Origin: Caryophanales bacterium UBA5603
Lineage (GTDB): Bacteria; Bacillota_I; Bacilli_A; Izemoplasmatales; Hujiaoplasmataceae
Direction: 5' to 3'
Length of the DNA: 64,000 nucleotides
Assembly (NCBI GenBank): GCA_002424815.1
Contig: DILB01000002.1
Location: 76,838 to 140,837, forward strand
Shown: piece by piece, positions 53,955 through 63,680 of the stretch
How positions within the stretch are numbered: the stretch's first letter is position 1
Layout of the letters: each line of letters opens with the position of its first letter
Made by a program: the position numbers and the translations under genes
The notes under the pieces: model-generated
What the model saw: only the letters and a program-made list of their open reading frames with translations
Told to the model about the DNA's origin: nothing
The model's database searches: none

Positions 53955-53964
53955 AAACAAATAG

Positions 53965-53994
53965 ATCGATGAAGGATAATTCGTCGATTTTTTT
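53965..53994 (+). terminator. Terminator after the redox protein gene
   Basis: ATCGATGAA (53965-53973) with TTCGTCGAT (53980-53988), one G-U pair, followed by TTTTTT. The remaining gap to 54181 holds a TATACT at 54132-54137 as probable -10 of the next gene and no convincing ORF. Confidence 0.82.
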
Positions 53995-54180
53995 ATTTGA
54001 AGGAAGTATTTAAGTCGTATTTCTGTCTTTTTTATTCTAGATTCAGTATAATGAAACTACAACTTTTCATGATGAATAATATTTTGTTTAGGAAAGTTTT
54101 GTATATTCACATAATCATGACATTAAGTAGGTATACTATTCAAGAAATACTTTTCACCACAAACACGGGGGTGTGTAAAA

Positions 54181-56466
54181 TTGTTAGAACTTAAAGGAAT
54201 AAAAAAAGCCTATCAAGTTGGAGATTTTAAACAAGTTGCTTTAAATGAAATTTCAGTTTCATTTAGAAAAAGCGAGTTTGTTGCCATTGTAGGTGAGTCG
54301 GGATCAGGAAAAACGACCACGCTAAATATTATTGGCGGACTTGATCGATACGATTCTGGAGATATCATCATTAAAGGTAAATCCACAAAAGATTTCAAGG
54401 ATCCTGATTGGGACGCATATCGGAACAATTCGATTGGATTTGTCTTTCAAAACTACAATCTTATCAGTCATATTAGTGTATTAGATAATGTTGAAATGGG
54501 AATGACACTCTCAGGTCTACCAACCAAACAACGACGTCAGAGGGCAAAAGAAGTACTAGATCGTGTTGGTTTAAAAGATCATATGCACAAACGTCCTAAT
54601 CAACTTTCTGGAGGACAAATGCAACGTGTCGCGATTGCTAGAGCCCTTTCAAACAATCCTGAGATAATTATGGCCGATGAACCAACTGGAGCACTTGATT
54701 CACATACTTCGATACAGATTATGGACTTAATTAAAGAAATCGCAAAAGATAAACTCGTCATTCTCGTTACTCACAACATAAAAATCGCTGAAGATTATGC
54801 AAACCGGATTATTACAATGAGCGATGGCAATATTATATCTGATACAAATCCTTATGAGATTGATGAATCAATCGAAAGTATTCCTTATGTATTAAAGAAA
54901 ACATCGATGAGTTTTAAACAAGCAATGATACTTTCGTTTAACAACCTAAAAACAAAATTGGGCAGAGCTATTATAACAGCTTTTGCAGGTTCAATTGGAA
55001 TTATCGGTGTTGGACTGGTACTATCGTTATCGAATGGACTAAATCAAGAAATCAGTTCTTTAGAAACAGGAACATTATCCGATTATCCTTTGATGATTAG
55101 TGAATCGCCGATGTACTTACAACGAGGACCTAGACAATTTATGAACGAAAATGACGATGGCACTTTCCCAAGCGGATCAGAATTATTAATAGTTGATTCA
55201 TCACAAAATTCTTATTTGCATTATAACAAATTGAATGATGACTATATTGAATTTTTAAAAGGAATTAATCCAAATCTGTATAGCGAAATAACATATGGCA
55301 GAAGTGTTGCAATGAATTTATTTACCCAAGGAACAGGAGGAACAACAACAAAAGTCCAGACTAATAATGTTGGGTGGACAGAGTTACCATCTAACACACA
55401 ATTTATTCTTGATAATTATGATATCCTGGATGGAAGATATCCATCGTCAAAAGAAGAACTACTTTTAGTCATTGATGAGTATAATTCCATTGATATAAGT
55501 TTTCTTGCCGCTCTAGGAATTACCACCGAAAATACTACATTAAATTTTCAAGATTTTCTTGGAATTCAATTTAAATTAATTTCGAATGATGATTTTTATC
55601 AATATTCTTCAATATCATCTCTGTATCTTCCAATAACAGATTATGCATCTTTGTATAATTTAGAATCAGCTCTAACACTTGAAATTACCGGTATTGCCAG
55701 AGTAAAAAAAGATGCTAACGGAACAATTTTATCAAGCGGAATTAAGTACGTCACTGATTTGACTGAATTTGTCTTGCTAAGCGCATCAAATTCAGAAGTT
55801 GCTTTATCTCAAATGAATAGCGACACCAATGTCTTAACCGGATTACCTCTAACTGAAACTAGTAGAAAAGCACTTCTAAGGACTCTTGGTGCGATTTCAA
55901 CACCTACTTCAGTAAGGATATATCCGACTGATTTTACAGCTAAATCAAGAATCAAAGAATATCTAGATACCTATAATGATGAACTTGATGAGAGTATTCA
56001 CATTTATTATTTAGATCTTGCTCAAACAATCACTGATACTGTTGGAACTTTAATTGATACGATAACTTATGTTCTTGTTGCGTTCTCTGCAATTTCTCTG
56101 ATTGTATCATCCATAATGATAGGAATCATAACATATATTTCAGTTCTTGAAAGAACAAAAGAAATTGGAATTCTTCGCGCACTTGGAGCACGGAAAAAAG
56201 ATATTAGTCGAGTATTTAATGCTGAAACGATTCTCATTGGATTAACCGCAGGAATTATGGGTGTCTTAATAGCTTGGATATTGACGTTCCCGATTAATGC
56301 AATTATTGCTAAATTGGTTCAAGAAATGGATTCTATTGCAAGGTTTTCAAGCACAGCAATGTTAAGTTTAATTTTGATTAGTGTGACTTTAACTTTGATA
56401 TCTGGTTTAATACCCTCGAGAATAGCAGCAAAAAAAGATCCTGTTGAAGCTTTAAGAACAGAATAA
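54181..56466 (+). CDS. MacB-like ABC transporter, fused ATPase and FtsX permease
   Basis: 761 residues. Residues 1-225 form an ABC ATPase of the LolD/MacB type (Walker A GESGSGKTT, signature LSGGQMQRVAIARAL, Walker B IIMADEPTGALD). A helix at about 255 leads to an extracytoplasmic domain of about 350 residues, then three C-terminal membrane segments of an FtsX domain with RTKEIGILRALGARKKDI. Start is TTG, with GGGGGTG as ribosome site. Such proteins act as mechanotransmission ABC systems for peptides, lipoproteins or drugs; the substrate is unknown. Confidence 0.9.
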   Translation: MLELKGIKKAYQVGDFKQVALNEISVSFRKSEFVAIVGESGSGKTTTLNIIGGLDRYDSGDIIIKGKSTKDFKDPDWDAYRNNSIGFVFQNYNLISHISVLDNVEMGMTLSGLPTKQRRQRAKEVLDRVGLKDHMHKRPNQLSGGQMQRVAIARALSNNPEIIMADEPTGALDSHTSIQIMDLIKEIAKDKLVILVTHNIKIAEDYANRIITMSDGNIISDTNPYEIDESIESIPYVLKKTSMSFKQAMILSFNNLKTKLGRAIITAFAGSIGIIGVGLVLSLSNGLNQEISSLETGTLSDYPLMISESPMYLQRGPRQFMNENDDGTFPSGSELLIVDSSQNSYLHYNKLNDDYIEFLKGINPNLYSEITYGRSVAMNLFTQGTGGTTTKVQTNNVGWTELPSNTQFILDNYDILDGRYPSSKEELLLVIDEYNSIDISFLAALGITTENTTLNFQDFLGIQFKLISNDDFYQYSSISSLYLPITDYASLYNLESALTLEITGIARVKKDANGTILSSGIKYVTDLTEFVLLSASNSEVALSQMNSDTNVLTGLPLTETSRKALLRTLGAISTPTSVRIYPTDFTAKSRIKEYLDTYNDELDESIHIYYLDLAQTITDTVGTLIDTITYVLVAFSAISLIVSSIMIGIITYISVLERTKEIGILRALGARKKDISRVFNAETILIGLTAGIMGVLIAWILTFPINAIIAKLVQEMDSIARFSSTAMLSLILISVTLTLISGLIPSRIAAKKDPVEALRTE

Positions 56467-56472
56467 AAAATT

Positions 56473-56503
56473 GATGACCACTATCTATGTTGGTCATCTT
56501 TTT
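56473..56503 (+). terminator. Terminator after the MacB-like gene
   Basis: GATGACCA (56473-56480) and TGGTCATC (56491-56498) followed by TTTTT. Confidence 0.85.
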
Positions 56504-56564
56504 AGTTATTAAAAAAAAAACAACAATAAAAAATAGTGAGAAAAAGATGGAGAGTAATTGAACT

Positions 56565-57032
56565 ATGAAAAATGATACAATAGAATCATTTCTAAAAATA
56601 ATGCCTGTTGAAAAAGTTGAATTTATGACTCGAATAAGACAAACGATTATTAAAAATTTGCCATTAGGACTTATAGAAAAAATCGACAATGATACGATTA
56701 GTTATGTTGTACCATTTAGTATATATCCCAATGGATACCACGTTAATCCTTCAAAAGAGCTTCCATTCATAACGATAGCTCTGAAAAAGAATCATATAGC
56801 ACTTTATTATTTTCCGCTCTATGTGGATAATAAATTGTTACAATGGTTTTTGAAAGAATATCCTAAATACAATTTATCGAATATAAATATCGGTAAAAGT
56901 TGTATTCGCTTTATGAAAGGTAATGATATCCCATTTAACTTAATTTCAAAACTTGTTAAGAAAACGAGTGTAGAGTCATGGATTATTGCTTATGAAAAGT
57001 TTATATATACAAGACTTAAAAATAAACAATGA
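56565..57032 (+). CDS. DUF1801 family protein
   Basis: 155 residues. The N-terminal IESFLKIMPVEKVEFMTRIRQTIIKNLP, VPFSIYPNG and FITIALKKNHIALYYFPLYV fit the DUF1801 (YdhG-like, iron chaperone-like fold) family, and a GKSCIRFM stretch is also conserved. Its biochemical role is not established. The ribosome site is distant (GGAG about 12 bases before the ATG). It lies between a terminator and a long non-coding region. Confidence 0.75.
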   Translation: MKNDTIESFLKIMPVEKVEFMTRIRQTIIKNLPLGLIEKIDNDTISYVVPFSIYPNGYHVNPSKELPFITIALKKNHIALYYFPLYVDNKLLQWFLKEYPKYNLSNINIGKSCIRFMKGNDIPFNLISKLVKKTSVESWIIAYEKFIYTRLKNKQ

Positions 57033-58079
57033 GATACTTAAATGTGATTAAGCGGTAAATCAATAATCAAAAAAATATATATCATAAAGAAAATTTGATC
57101 GAAAAAATAGTGTTTTTAAAAAAATATAATAAAAAAAGTTAGATAAAATTTTCGTAAATTCAAATAAAAAAATTAGATTTTAAAAATGATTACTTAGATC
57201 TACAGAAATAATAAAAATATAATTTTAATACTATAAAAACTCATATATCTTTAATGTTAAATAGTAGTAAAATGGCTAAATATGGATATAAACCAGAAAT
57301 TCATTTTACTATAATTAAGTTTTTGAGATGCTCACATAAATATGTGTGTGTTCTATTAATCTGAATATATAGATAATAATTATATTTTTTATTTAGAATC
57401 TCAAAAAAATAGAACTTAATCTTGCATAAAATCAGTTTGTTCTTATAAAAAATGATAGAAAATTTTATAAATATAAATATTTTAATATTGTATTTCAACC
57501 GCCAAATATGGCTATTTATTCTATTTTAAACTATATTCTTTTATTATTTATAAGAAGATTGATAATGATATTAAAATAATATGTTAATACTTTTCTTCTC
57601 TTTGTTTTTCTTTATACTTTTAATTATTTTTAGTTATAATGTTTCATTTACCTCTCTATCTAGCGCTTAATTTCACATAAAAAAAATTTTTTTAATACAA
57701 TATTATGCTTTTTTATATTAGTTTAACATCTTTATATGCCGCTATTTTTTGATGTTAGCATTAAATTTTTATATTTATTATATATTTGATCAATTAATTA
57801 CTTTTTTTCTTATTATTTTCCATTAACATTTCTTGATAGATTTGTTTTATATTTATTTTATTATTGACTAAATTATTTATTTTTCCAATTTTATTAATAA
57901 TGAACAATTTTATAATTTAACAACTTATAGAATCATATTTTTTTGATTATTATATTTCATCTTTTAATTTGTTTCTTATTTATTCTATTCTAATGTCTTT
58001 ACTTAATGTTACCAATTATAAGCAAAGCGATTTATTTTTAATTTTGTCTATGCTATATTTATTACGAGGTGATATTTGT
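57033..58079. other. Long, very AT-rich non-coding region with inverted repeats
   Basis: About 1 kb in which no ORF is convincing. TAGTAAAATG (57265-57274) and CATTTTACTA (57302-57311) form a perfect 10-bp inverted repeat with a 27-base loop. Right next to it, ATTAAGTTTTTGAGAT (57314-57329) is matched by ATCTCAAAAA (57398-57407) and AACTTAAT (57413-57420) with a bulge. CACATA-AA-TATGTG (57333-57346) is a palindrome inside. Toward the end, GAGGTGAT is the ribosome site of the next gene. It could hold a non-coding RNA or a decayed element. Confidence 0.5.
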
Positions 58080-58466
58080 ATGTTTATAAAATCATATGTT
58101 GTAGCTTTTCTTATTTTTCTTATTATTGATATGTTTTGGCTTGGTCTTGTAGCTAAGAATATTTACGCTAAATATCTTGGAGAATTCATGTCTCCAAAAG
58201 TTAAGTGGGTAGCAGCAATATTATTCTATTTACTATTTATTGTTGGACTTGTGTTTTTTGTTATTCAACCAGCATTGTTAAAATCATCTTGGTCTTATGC
58301 GCTTTTGGCAGGTATGCTATTTGGTTTAATTTCGTATGCTACTTATGATTTAACAAACCTAGCCACACTGAATAATTGGCCGATTACGATTACGATTATT
58401 GATCTTATTTGGGGGACCTTCTTAGGTGGGACTGTTTCATTATTGACATTCTTGTTGGTGAGATAA
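58080..58466 (+). CDS. DUF2177 membrane protein
   Basis: 128 residues, four hydrophobic segments. Signatures of DUF2177: IDMFWLGLVAKNIYAKYLGEFM at the N-terminus, YATYDLTNLATLNNWP and IDLIWGTFLGG. The function is unknown; family members often sit in photolyase- or lipid-modification clusters. ATG at 58080 is chosen because GAGGTGAT precedes it, although the frame is open for another 37 codons. One base separates it from the FakA-FakB gene. Confidence 0.85.
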   Translation: MFIKSYVVAFLIFLIIDMFWLGLVAKNIYAKYLGEFMSPKVKWVAAILFYLLFIVGLVFFVIQPALLKSSWSYALLAGMLFGLISYATYDLTNLATLNNWPITITIIDLIWGTFLGGTVSLLTFLLVR

Positions 58467-58467
58467 T

Positions 58468-60216
58468 ATGGATGCGATGATGATTAATGGACAAGATTTA
58501 TATCGCGCGATGATTGTAGGTGCTAAAAGATTAATTTCAGACAAACATGATTTAAATCGAATTAATGTTTTCCCTGTCGCTGATGGAGATACAGGATCTA
58601 ATATGGCTTTCTTAATGCAGACGATTATTAACGAAGCAAAACCCGGTGATACCGTTTCTGAAACGATGGAATCTATCGCGTCTGCTTCTCTTTCTGGATC
58701 GCGAGGAAATTCAGGGCTTATATTTTCAGAATATTTGTATGGATTATTTGAATCTTTAAAAGGTAAGATGACAGCTTCTATTTCTGATTTATCTGAAGCG
58801 TTTAAACATGCTGCCAAAAAAGCTTATGACGCAATTCTTAATCCGGTTGAAGGCACCATCTTAACAGTTCTAAGACGCGTAAGTGAGACCGATTCGTCTC
58901 AAGCTTATTTATCTTCATATATCGGAGACACATTAAGTGTTGCTAAGCAGGCTTTGATTGAGACTACTGGTCAACTAGATGTACTTAAAAAATCAGGTGT
59001 TGTAGATGCTGGCGCAAAAGGATTCACTGATTTCCTAGAAGGCATTCACCATTACTTTATGACAGGTGAATTTGAGATGACAGATGTATTCCAAATTGAA
59101 GAAGCGATGGATGATATCCATATTGAAGATTGCGATGAACGATATTGTACAGAAGCATTGTTTATGGATTCTACAAAAACAACAGAAGAACTTAAAAAAA
59201 TATTTTCTTCTGATGGATCATCATTAATAGTCTCAGGAAGAACTGATAAAACTAGAATTCATATACACACCGATCACCCCGATCAATTTTTTCTTAAACT
59301 ATCACAATACGGAAAAATTGTCGAACAAAAAGTTGATGATATGAAACGTCAACTAGACGCTGTTAGACAACCTCATCCAGAAATTGCAATATTAACTGAT
59401 TCTATTGCTGATCTTCCTGAAGAGTTAATGGATCAATATCATGTTCATTTACTTCCTGTGGGGTTATTGGTCGATGAAGTTCCCTATTTAGATAAAGTTA
59501 CGATTTCTTCAGAAACTTTTTATAAACAGTTAAAAACTGCTAAACATTTTTCATCCTCACAACCTAATCAAAAACAAATAGAAAGAATGTTAGACTTTCT
59601 TTTAGATCACTACAAAAAAGTATTAGTTATTACCGTTTCAAGTCAAATGAGCGGTACTTATAATGCATATATTCAATATGCTAAAAACCATCCACAACTG
59701 ACCGTTTTTGATTCAAAACAGAATTCTGGTGCAGAGGGCCTTGTTGTTTTAGAAGCTGCAAAACTGGTTAAATCCGGAAAAGATATAAATGAAATTATAC
59801 CTGAATTGGAAAAATTCACTCAGCGAACTAAAATTTTTGTCAGTGTTAAAACTTTAAAATATATGGTTAAATTAGGCCGAGTTTCTAAAGTAACAGGATT
59901 AGTTGCTAAAATAATGAACCTCAAACCTGTGATTGGAATTTCGCCCGAAGGTAAGGGCTTAATTGTAAGAAAAGCATTGAGTCTCTCTGGTAATATTCGC
60001 CAAATTATGGATTTGATTCGCAAAGCTCCCATAGAAACATATGCTATCGTTCATTCTGAAGCCGATAAACGTGCAAACAAATTGGCGCATTTGATTGAAA
60101 AAGAAACTGGAAAAAAACCATTATATATGATGGCTATATCACCTGTTGTAGCAATGAATGCTGGAATTGGAGCTGTCGCTGTTGCGGTTACTTATGAAAC
60201 GGAAGTGACTATATAA
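58468..60216 (+). CDS. FakA-FakB fusion: DAK2 kinase and DegV fatty-acid-binding protein
   Basis: 582 residues. Residues 1-200 are a DAK2/DhaL-type kinase domain with Mg-ATP ligands D39 and D41 in NVFPVADGDTGSN and the loop SGSRGNSGLIFSEYLYG. Residues 205-300 match the FakA middle domain with C227 and H265/H267. Residues 304-582 are a complete DegV (FakB) domain: LTDSIADLP, FSSSQPN, SQMSGTYNA and KLGRVS. In staphylococci the separate proteins phosphorylate exogenous fatty acids on FakB; here both are in one chain. Overlaps the DUF1295 gene by one base (TAATG). Confidence 0.88.
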   Translation: MDAMMINGQDLYRAMIVGAKRLISDKHDLNRINVFPVADGDTGSNMAFLMQTIINEAKPGDTVSETMESIASASLSGSRGNSGLIFSEYLYGLFESLKGKMTASISDLSEAFKHAAKKAYDAILNPVEGTILTVLRRVSETDSSQAYLSSYIGDTLSVAKQALIETTGQLDVLKKSGVVDAGAKGFTDFLEGIHHYFMTGEFEMTDVFQIEEAMDDIHIEDCDERYCTEALFMDSTKTTEELKKIFSSDGSSLIVSGRTDKTRIHIHTDHPDQFFLKLSQYGKIVEQKVDDMKRQLDAVRQPHPEIAILTDSIADLPEELMDQYHVHLLPVGLLVDEVPYLDKVTISSETFYKQLKTAKHFSSSQPNQKQIERMLDFLLDHYKKVLVITVSSQMSGTYNAYIQYAKNHPQLTVFDSKQNSGAEGLVVLEAAKLVKSGKDINEIIPELEKFTQRTKIFVSVKTLKYMVKLGRVSKVTGLVAKIMNLKPVIGISPEGKGLIVRKALSLSGNIRQIMDLIRKAPIETYAIVHSEADKRANKLAHLIEKETGKKPLYMMAISPVVAMNAGIGAVAVAVTYETEVTI

Positions 60217-60995
60217 TGATACCATTAACCTATTTTATAGGTGTTATTATCACTATTTTTGGTTTTTTTACGTTAATGTTTATCATTGCTCAAATCAAAA
60301 ATAATAATTCTCTCGTCGATATTGGTTGGGGTTTAGGATTTATTCTCGTCGTGGTACATGGTTTAATCACCGTTCAAAATCCTACTATTCAAGCATATGT
60401 GATATCAGGATTAGTCATATTATGGGGTTTGAGGCTATTTTTATATATTAGTATTCGTAATTTTAAAAAACCTGAAGATTATCGATATCAAGATATGAGA
60501 AAAAAATGGGGAAATAATCATCCTCGAATTCAAGCCTTTTTTAAAGTTTTTATGATACAGGGTGTTTTCATGTTTATCATATCAGCACCGATTCATTTTG
60601 TATTTATTAGTGTTGAAAGCGTTGATTTGGCTTGGATTATAATTGGAATCGTATTATTCCTAATTGGTTTCTATTTTGAAGCAGTAGGAGATATTCAATT
60701 GCGAAAATTTATTTCTAATCCCACCAATAAAGGACGTATAATGCAATCAGGACTTTGGAGATATACTCGACATCCGAATTATTTCGGTGAGACAGTGATG
60801 TGGTGGAGTATATTTATCATTATTGTATCTGTTGATTGGGGCTTTATTTCGATTATAGGTCCGTTGACAATTACGTATTTACTTGTGTTTGTCTCTGGTG
60901 TTCCTTTGCTTGAGAAAAAATATGCTTCAAAACCTGATTTTATTGAATACTCAAAAAAAACTTCCATGTTTTTTCCATGGTTTCCCAAAAAGTAA
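60216..60995 (+). CDS. DUF1295 (steroid 5-alpha-reductase-like) membrane protein
   Basis: 259 residues, about six membrane segments. The C-terminal motif GLWRYTRHPNYFGETVMWWSIF, preceded by QLRKFISNPTNKGRIMQSG, is the hallmark of DUF1295/isoprenylcysteine-methyltransferase-like enzymes, which bind NADPH or SAM at that histidine region. Activity unknown; an acyl-chain or isoprenoid modifying enzyme is plausible. Last gene of the DUF2177-FakAB-DUF1295 operon. Confidence 0.85.
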   Translation: MIPLTYFIGVIITIFGFFTLMFIIAQIKNNNSLVDIGWGLGFILVVVHGLITVQNPTIQAYVISGLVILWGLRLFLYISIRNFKKPEDYRYQDMRKKWGNNHPRIQAFFKVFMIQGVFMFIISAPIHFVFISVESVDLAWIIIGIVLFLIGFYFEAVGDIQLRKFISNPTNKGRIMQSGLWRYTRHPNYFGETVMWWSIFIIIVSVDWGFISIIGPLTITYLLVFVSGVPLLEKKYASKPDFIEYSKKTSMFFPWFPKK

Positions 60996-61031
60996 AATAT
61001 AACATTTGATATGTTTTCAGAAGAGGTTTTT

Positions 61032-61955
61032 ATGAAGGTGTATATTGATCCGAAATTTATAATTCAACCGAGTATACAAAATATGGGATTACGTTTTCCT
61101 GACATTGAATTTGTTGATAATTTGGAAAATGATGATATCGAAGTTGCCATGGTACCTTGGGCAACTTTTATCACTGAAGAGACAATATCTAAATTGCCCA
61201 AATTAAAATGGATTCAACTGCTTTCAGCTGGATATGACGGGACCAATTTTGATCTTTTAAAAAGGAATAATATCCAATTTACTAACGCTAAAGACATTTA
61301 TCATATCAGTATGGCAGAGGATGTATTAACTAAAATTCTTGTATTAAATCGCAATTATAAAATATATATAGAGAACATGAAACAAGGTATTTGGAAACCG
61401 ATTCGAAAAGAACCTGAAATTTATGGTTCGACCATTGGTATTTTAGGAACTGGATCCATCGCGAAAGAAATAGCAAAACGACTGAAAGCTTTTAATACCA
61501 CGATAATTGGATATCGAAGAACTCAAAGAGCAGAAGAATATTTTGATCAAGTGTTGATTGGAAATGATGGTCTTGATGAACTTCTTCGACGTAGCGATTA
61601 TGTCATAGTCACATTACCACTTAATGATCAAACACGAAATCTCTTAAGTCGCGAAAAGTTAAGTTTGATGAAAAATACTGCGTTATTGATTAATGTTGCT
61701 CGTGGAGCGATTGTTGATCAAGATGCTTTGACAGAAATGCTTGTCGACAATAAAATTAGAGGTGCAGGGTTAGATGTTACTACACCCGAACCTTTGCCCA
61801 GTGATCATTCATTATGGCGTTTGCCGAATGTTATTATTACTCCTCATAATTCTTCTTCAAGTCCACATTTGATGAATCGATTGGAAATATTGATGTCTGA
61901 AAATCTTAAAAGATATATTAACGGAAATGATTTAATCTACATTGTAAAAGAATAA
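61032..61955 (+). CDS. D-2-hydroxyacid dehydrogenase family protein
   Basis: 307 residues. NAD-binding GILGTGSIAKEIAKRL, catalytic arginine in NVARGAIVDQDAL, glutamate in TTPEPLPSDHSLW and histidine in ITPHNSSSS. These are the family hallmarks; the substrate (for example glyoxylate or a 2-oxoacid) is not visible. The ATG at 61032 is used, with AGAGG 5 bases upstream; an earlier ATG at 61011 has no site. Confidence 0.88.
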   Translation: MKVYIDPKFIIQPSIQNMGLRFPDIEFVDNLENDDIEVAMVPWATFITEETISKLPKLKWIQLLSAGYDGTNFDLLKRNNIQFTNAKDIYHISMAEDVLTKILVLNRNYKIYIENMKQGIWKPIRKEPEIYGSTIGILGTGSIAKEIAKRLKAFNTTIIGYRRTQRAEEYFDQVLIGNDGLDELLRRSDYVIVTLPLNDQTRNLLSREKLSLMKNTALLINVARGAIVDQDALTEMLVDNKIRGAGLDVTTPEPLPSDHSLWRLPNVIITPHNSSSSPHLMNRLEILMSENLKRYINGNDLIYIVKE

Positions 61956-61956
61956 T

Positions 61957-61988
61957 AAAACCGATGCAAAACAAGCATCGGTTTTATT
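61957..61988. terminator. Bidirectional terminator between convergent genes
   Basis: AAAACCGATGC (61957-61967) and GCATCGGTTTT (61975-61985) with a 7-base loop. The minus-strand gene ends at 61984, inside the T-run. Confidence 0.9.
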
Positions 61989-63525
61989 TTAAAATTAATG
62001 GATTGTTTTCATGTTTGATAATTAATCTTGGATGTTCTTTAAAATATTCTATGACAATTTCAGACGTTGTCATATTGATTTCTTTAATGATTTTCTGATC
62101 TCGATACATTAGATAATCACCACCACCGATAGCACGATAATTATTCAGCGCTAAAGTAAATGTTTGGGTATCTGAAACATCATTGTTTTTGTATCGAAGA
62201 TTTTTTATTCTTTGACCTATAGGACTAGAAACATGGATTTCATAATCAATCCCAGCATAGATATCATAATTGTAATGTTCAAGTTTTGGATGAAGATATG
62301 AGGGGTTTACAGATATGTTATCGTTCAAAATCGAAAAGTATTCCGCTGTCTTTTCGAGAGCCATTTTTAGACATTTTCCATTAATTTCAATTACAAATAA
62401 GCTGTTGGGATAGATAAAAGTTGATTCAAGATCTCGCATCGAAATCCGATGATTTAATCCTGTAATTTGATTCGGTAATGAAGCTGCGGATATCATTGCT
62501 TTACTTATCCAAAGTTGAGAATCGTTGACTATTTTGAATAATGGATGATTATTTAATCTTGCGATAAAAGAGTCTTCGATTAGAAGGCTTTCACCATCTG
62601 TAGTCACTAAAATTTGATCCAAAAATTGATTGGTCTTTTCTATGACTTTAGATATTAAATTTTCGGTTTCTAGATCAGAAAAAAATGTCATAGGTATGAT
62701 TCTACCTGTTTTTTTATTTAATCTCCATTCGTTTCCATCAAATGAAAATTCTAAATTAATCGCTCCAAAATCGTAAGCAGAATGCGAAGTTTGAAGAACA
62801 AGACAATTTTTTATAAATCCATTTTTTTGAGAATGTTGATGCCCCGTCAATAGAACATCAATTGGAAGTTCTGATGCAATTTGATATCCTCTATTCTCTG
62901 AACTTTTGCGACCTAAAGGTAATCCAGTTAATAAGTCTTTCTCAATTCCTCCATGATAAAGAACAACAATACAATCTACTTGACTTCGAATTATTTCTAC
63001 TTGCTTTCGGATAGCATCGTATGCATCTGTAAAATCAAAATTACGAATATTATCAGGTTTTTCCCACTGAGGTATTGCTTGTGTAACGGCACCAATAATA
63101 CCTATACGTATTCCATTTTTCAATTTAATAATATGATGTGGAGCAAAAGCGTGGCTACCATTTTTACGAAGGATGTTAGCTGATAAGACTTTTGATTTTG
63201 AATCATGTATGTATTTTAGTAAGATATCTTCACCATAATTAAAATCATGATTTCCAAGCGTGACAAAATCATAACCTAGATGATTCATAACTAAATTGAC
63301 AGGAGAGGTTGTATGTGGTTCATTAGCCAGCCAATAATTCATTACGGGAGATCCTTGAAGAATATCACCATTATCGAGTAATAAATAATTGTCTGATTGA
63401 GATTTTAAGAAGGTATTGAGTCTTGACAGCCCTTTTAAATCAAGATTCCCCGATCCAAAATTGTCAGGAGTCAAGGAACCATGCACATCGGATGTATAAA
63501 AAATACTAAAGGAATAATTATTCAC
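61984..63525 (-). CDS. 5'-nucleotidase / 2',3'-cyclic phosphodiesterase family protein
   Basis: 513 residues. A metallophosphoesterase domain has D13/H15 (SDVHGS), D54 (DNGD), N92/H93 (GNHDF) and TGHQH, and a C-terminal 5'-nucleotidase domain contains NNYRAIGGGDYLMY. No signal peptide is visible, so, unlike many relatives, it is probably cytoplasmic. The start is GTG with TAGGAG upstream on the minus strand. Likely substrates are nucleoside monophosphates or nucleotide sugars, inferred from the family. Confidence 0.9.
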   Translation of the reverse strand: MNNYSFSIFYTSDVHGSLTPDNFGSGNLDLKGLSRLNTFLKSQSDNYLLLDNGDILQGSPVMNYWLANEPHTTSPVNLVMNHLGYDFVTLGNHDFNYGEDILLKYIHDSKSKVLSANILRKNGSHAFAPHHIIKLKNGIRIGIIGAVTQAIPQWEKPDNIRNFDFTDAYDAIRKQVEIIRSQVDCIVVLYHGGIEKDLLTGLPLGRKSSENRGYQIASELPIDVLLTGHQHSQKNGFIKNCLVLQTSHSAYDFGAINLEFSFDGNEWRLNKKTGRIIPMTFFSDLETENLISKVIEKTNQFLDQILVTTDGESLLIEDSFIARLNNHPLFKIVNDSQLWISKAMISAASLPNQITGLNHRISMRDLESTFIYPNSLFVIEINGKCLKMALEKTAEYFSILNDNISVNPSYLHPKLEHYNYDIYAGIDYEIHVSSPIGQRIKNLRYKNNDVSDTQTFTLALNNYRAIGGGDYLMYRDQKIIKEINMTTSEIVIEYFKEHPRLIIKHENNPLILK

Positions 63526-63613
63526 AATTAACGCTCCTAATTTTAAAAAACGACAAATTTTTAAATTCTATCTACATTATATCAAAAAAAAATTAAATGT
63601 TTTGCATTAAGAC

Positions 63614-63642
63614 TTGAATATTGCTAAATGATTGTATAGAAT
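63614..63642 (+). promoter_or_regulatory. Promoter of the PhnD-like lipoprotein gene
   Basis: TTGAAT (63614-63619), 17 bases, TAGAAT (63637-63642). A small GGGT-ATAA-ACCC hairpin lies in the leader ahead of the GGAGGG site. Confidence 0.65.
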
Positions 63643-63680
63643 AAAAAACGGGTATAAACCCAAAAATATAGGAGGGAAAT

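Noticed and set aside
53997..54194. 65-codon frame before the MacB-like gene
   Set aside because: Starts inside the terminator T-run, lacks a ribosome site and overlaps the promoter of the next gene.
57301..57498. 65-codon minus-strand frame in the AT-rich gap
   Set aside because: Low-complexity Ile/Lys/Phe/Tyr/Asn composition expected by chance in AT-rich DNA, with no ribosome site.
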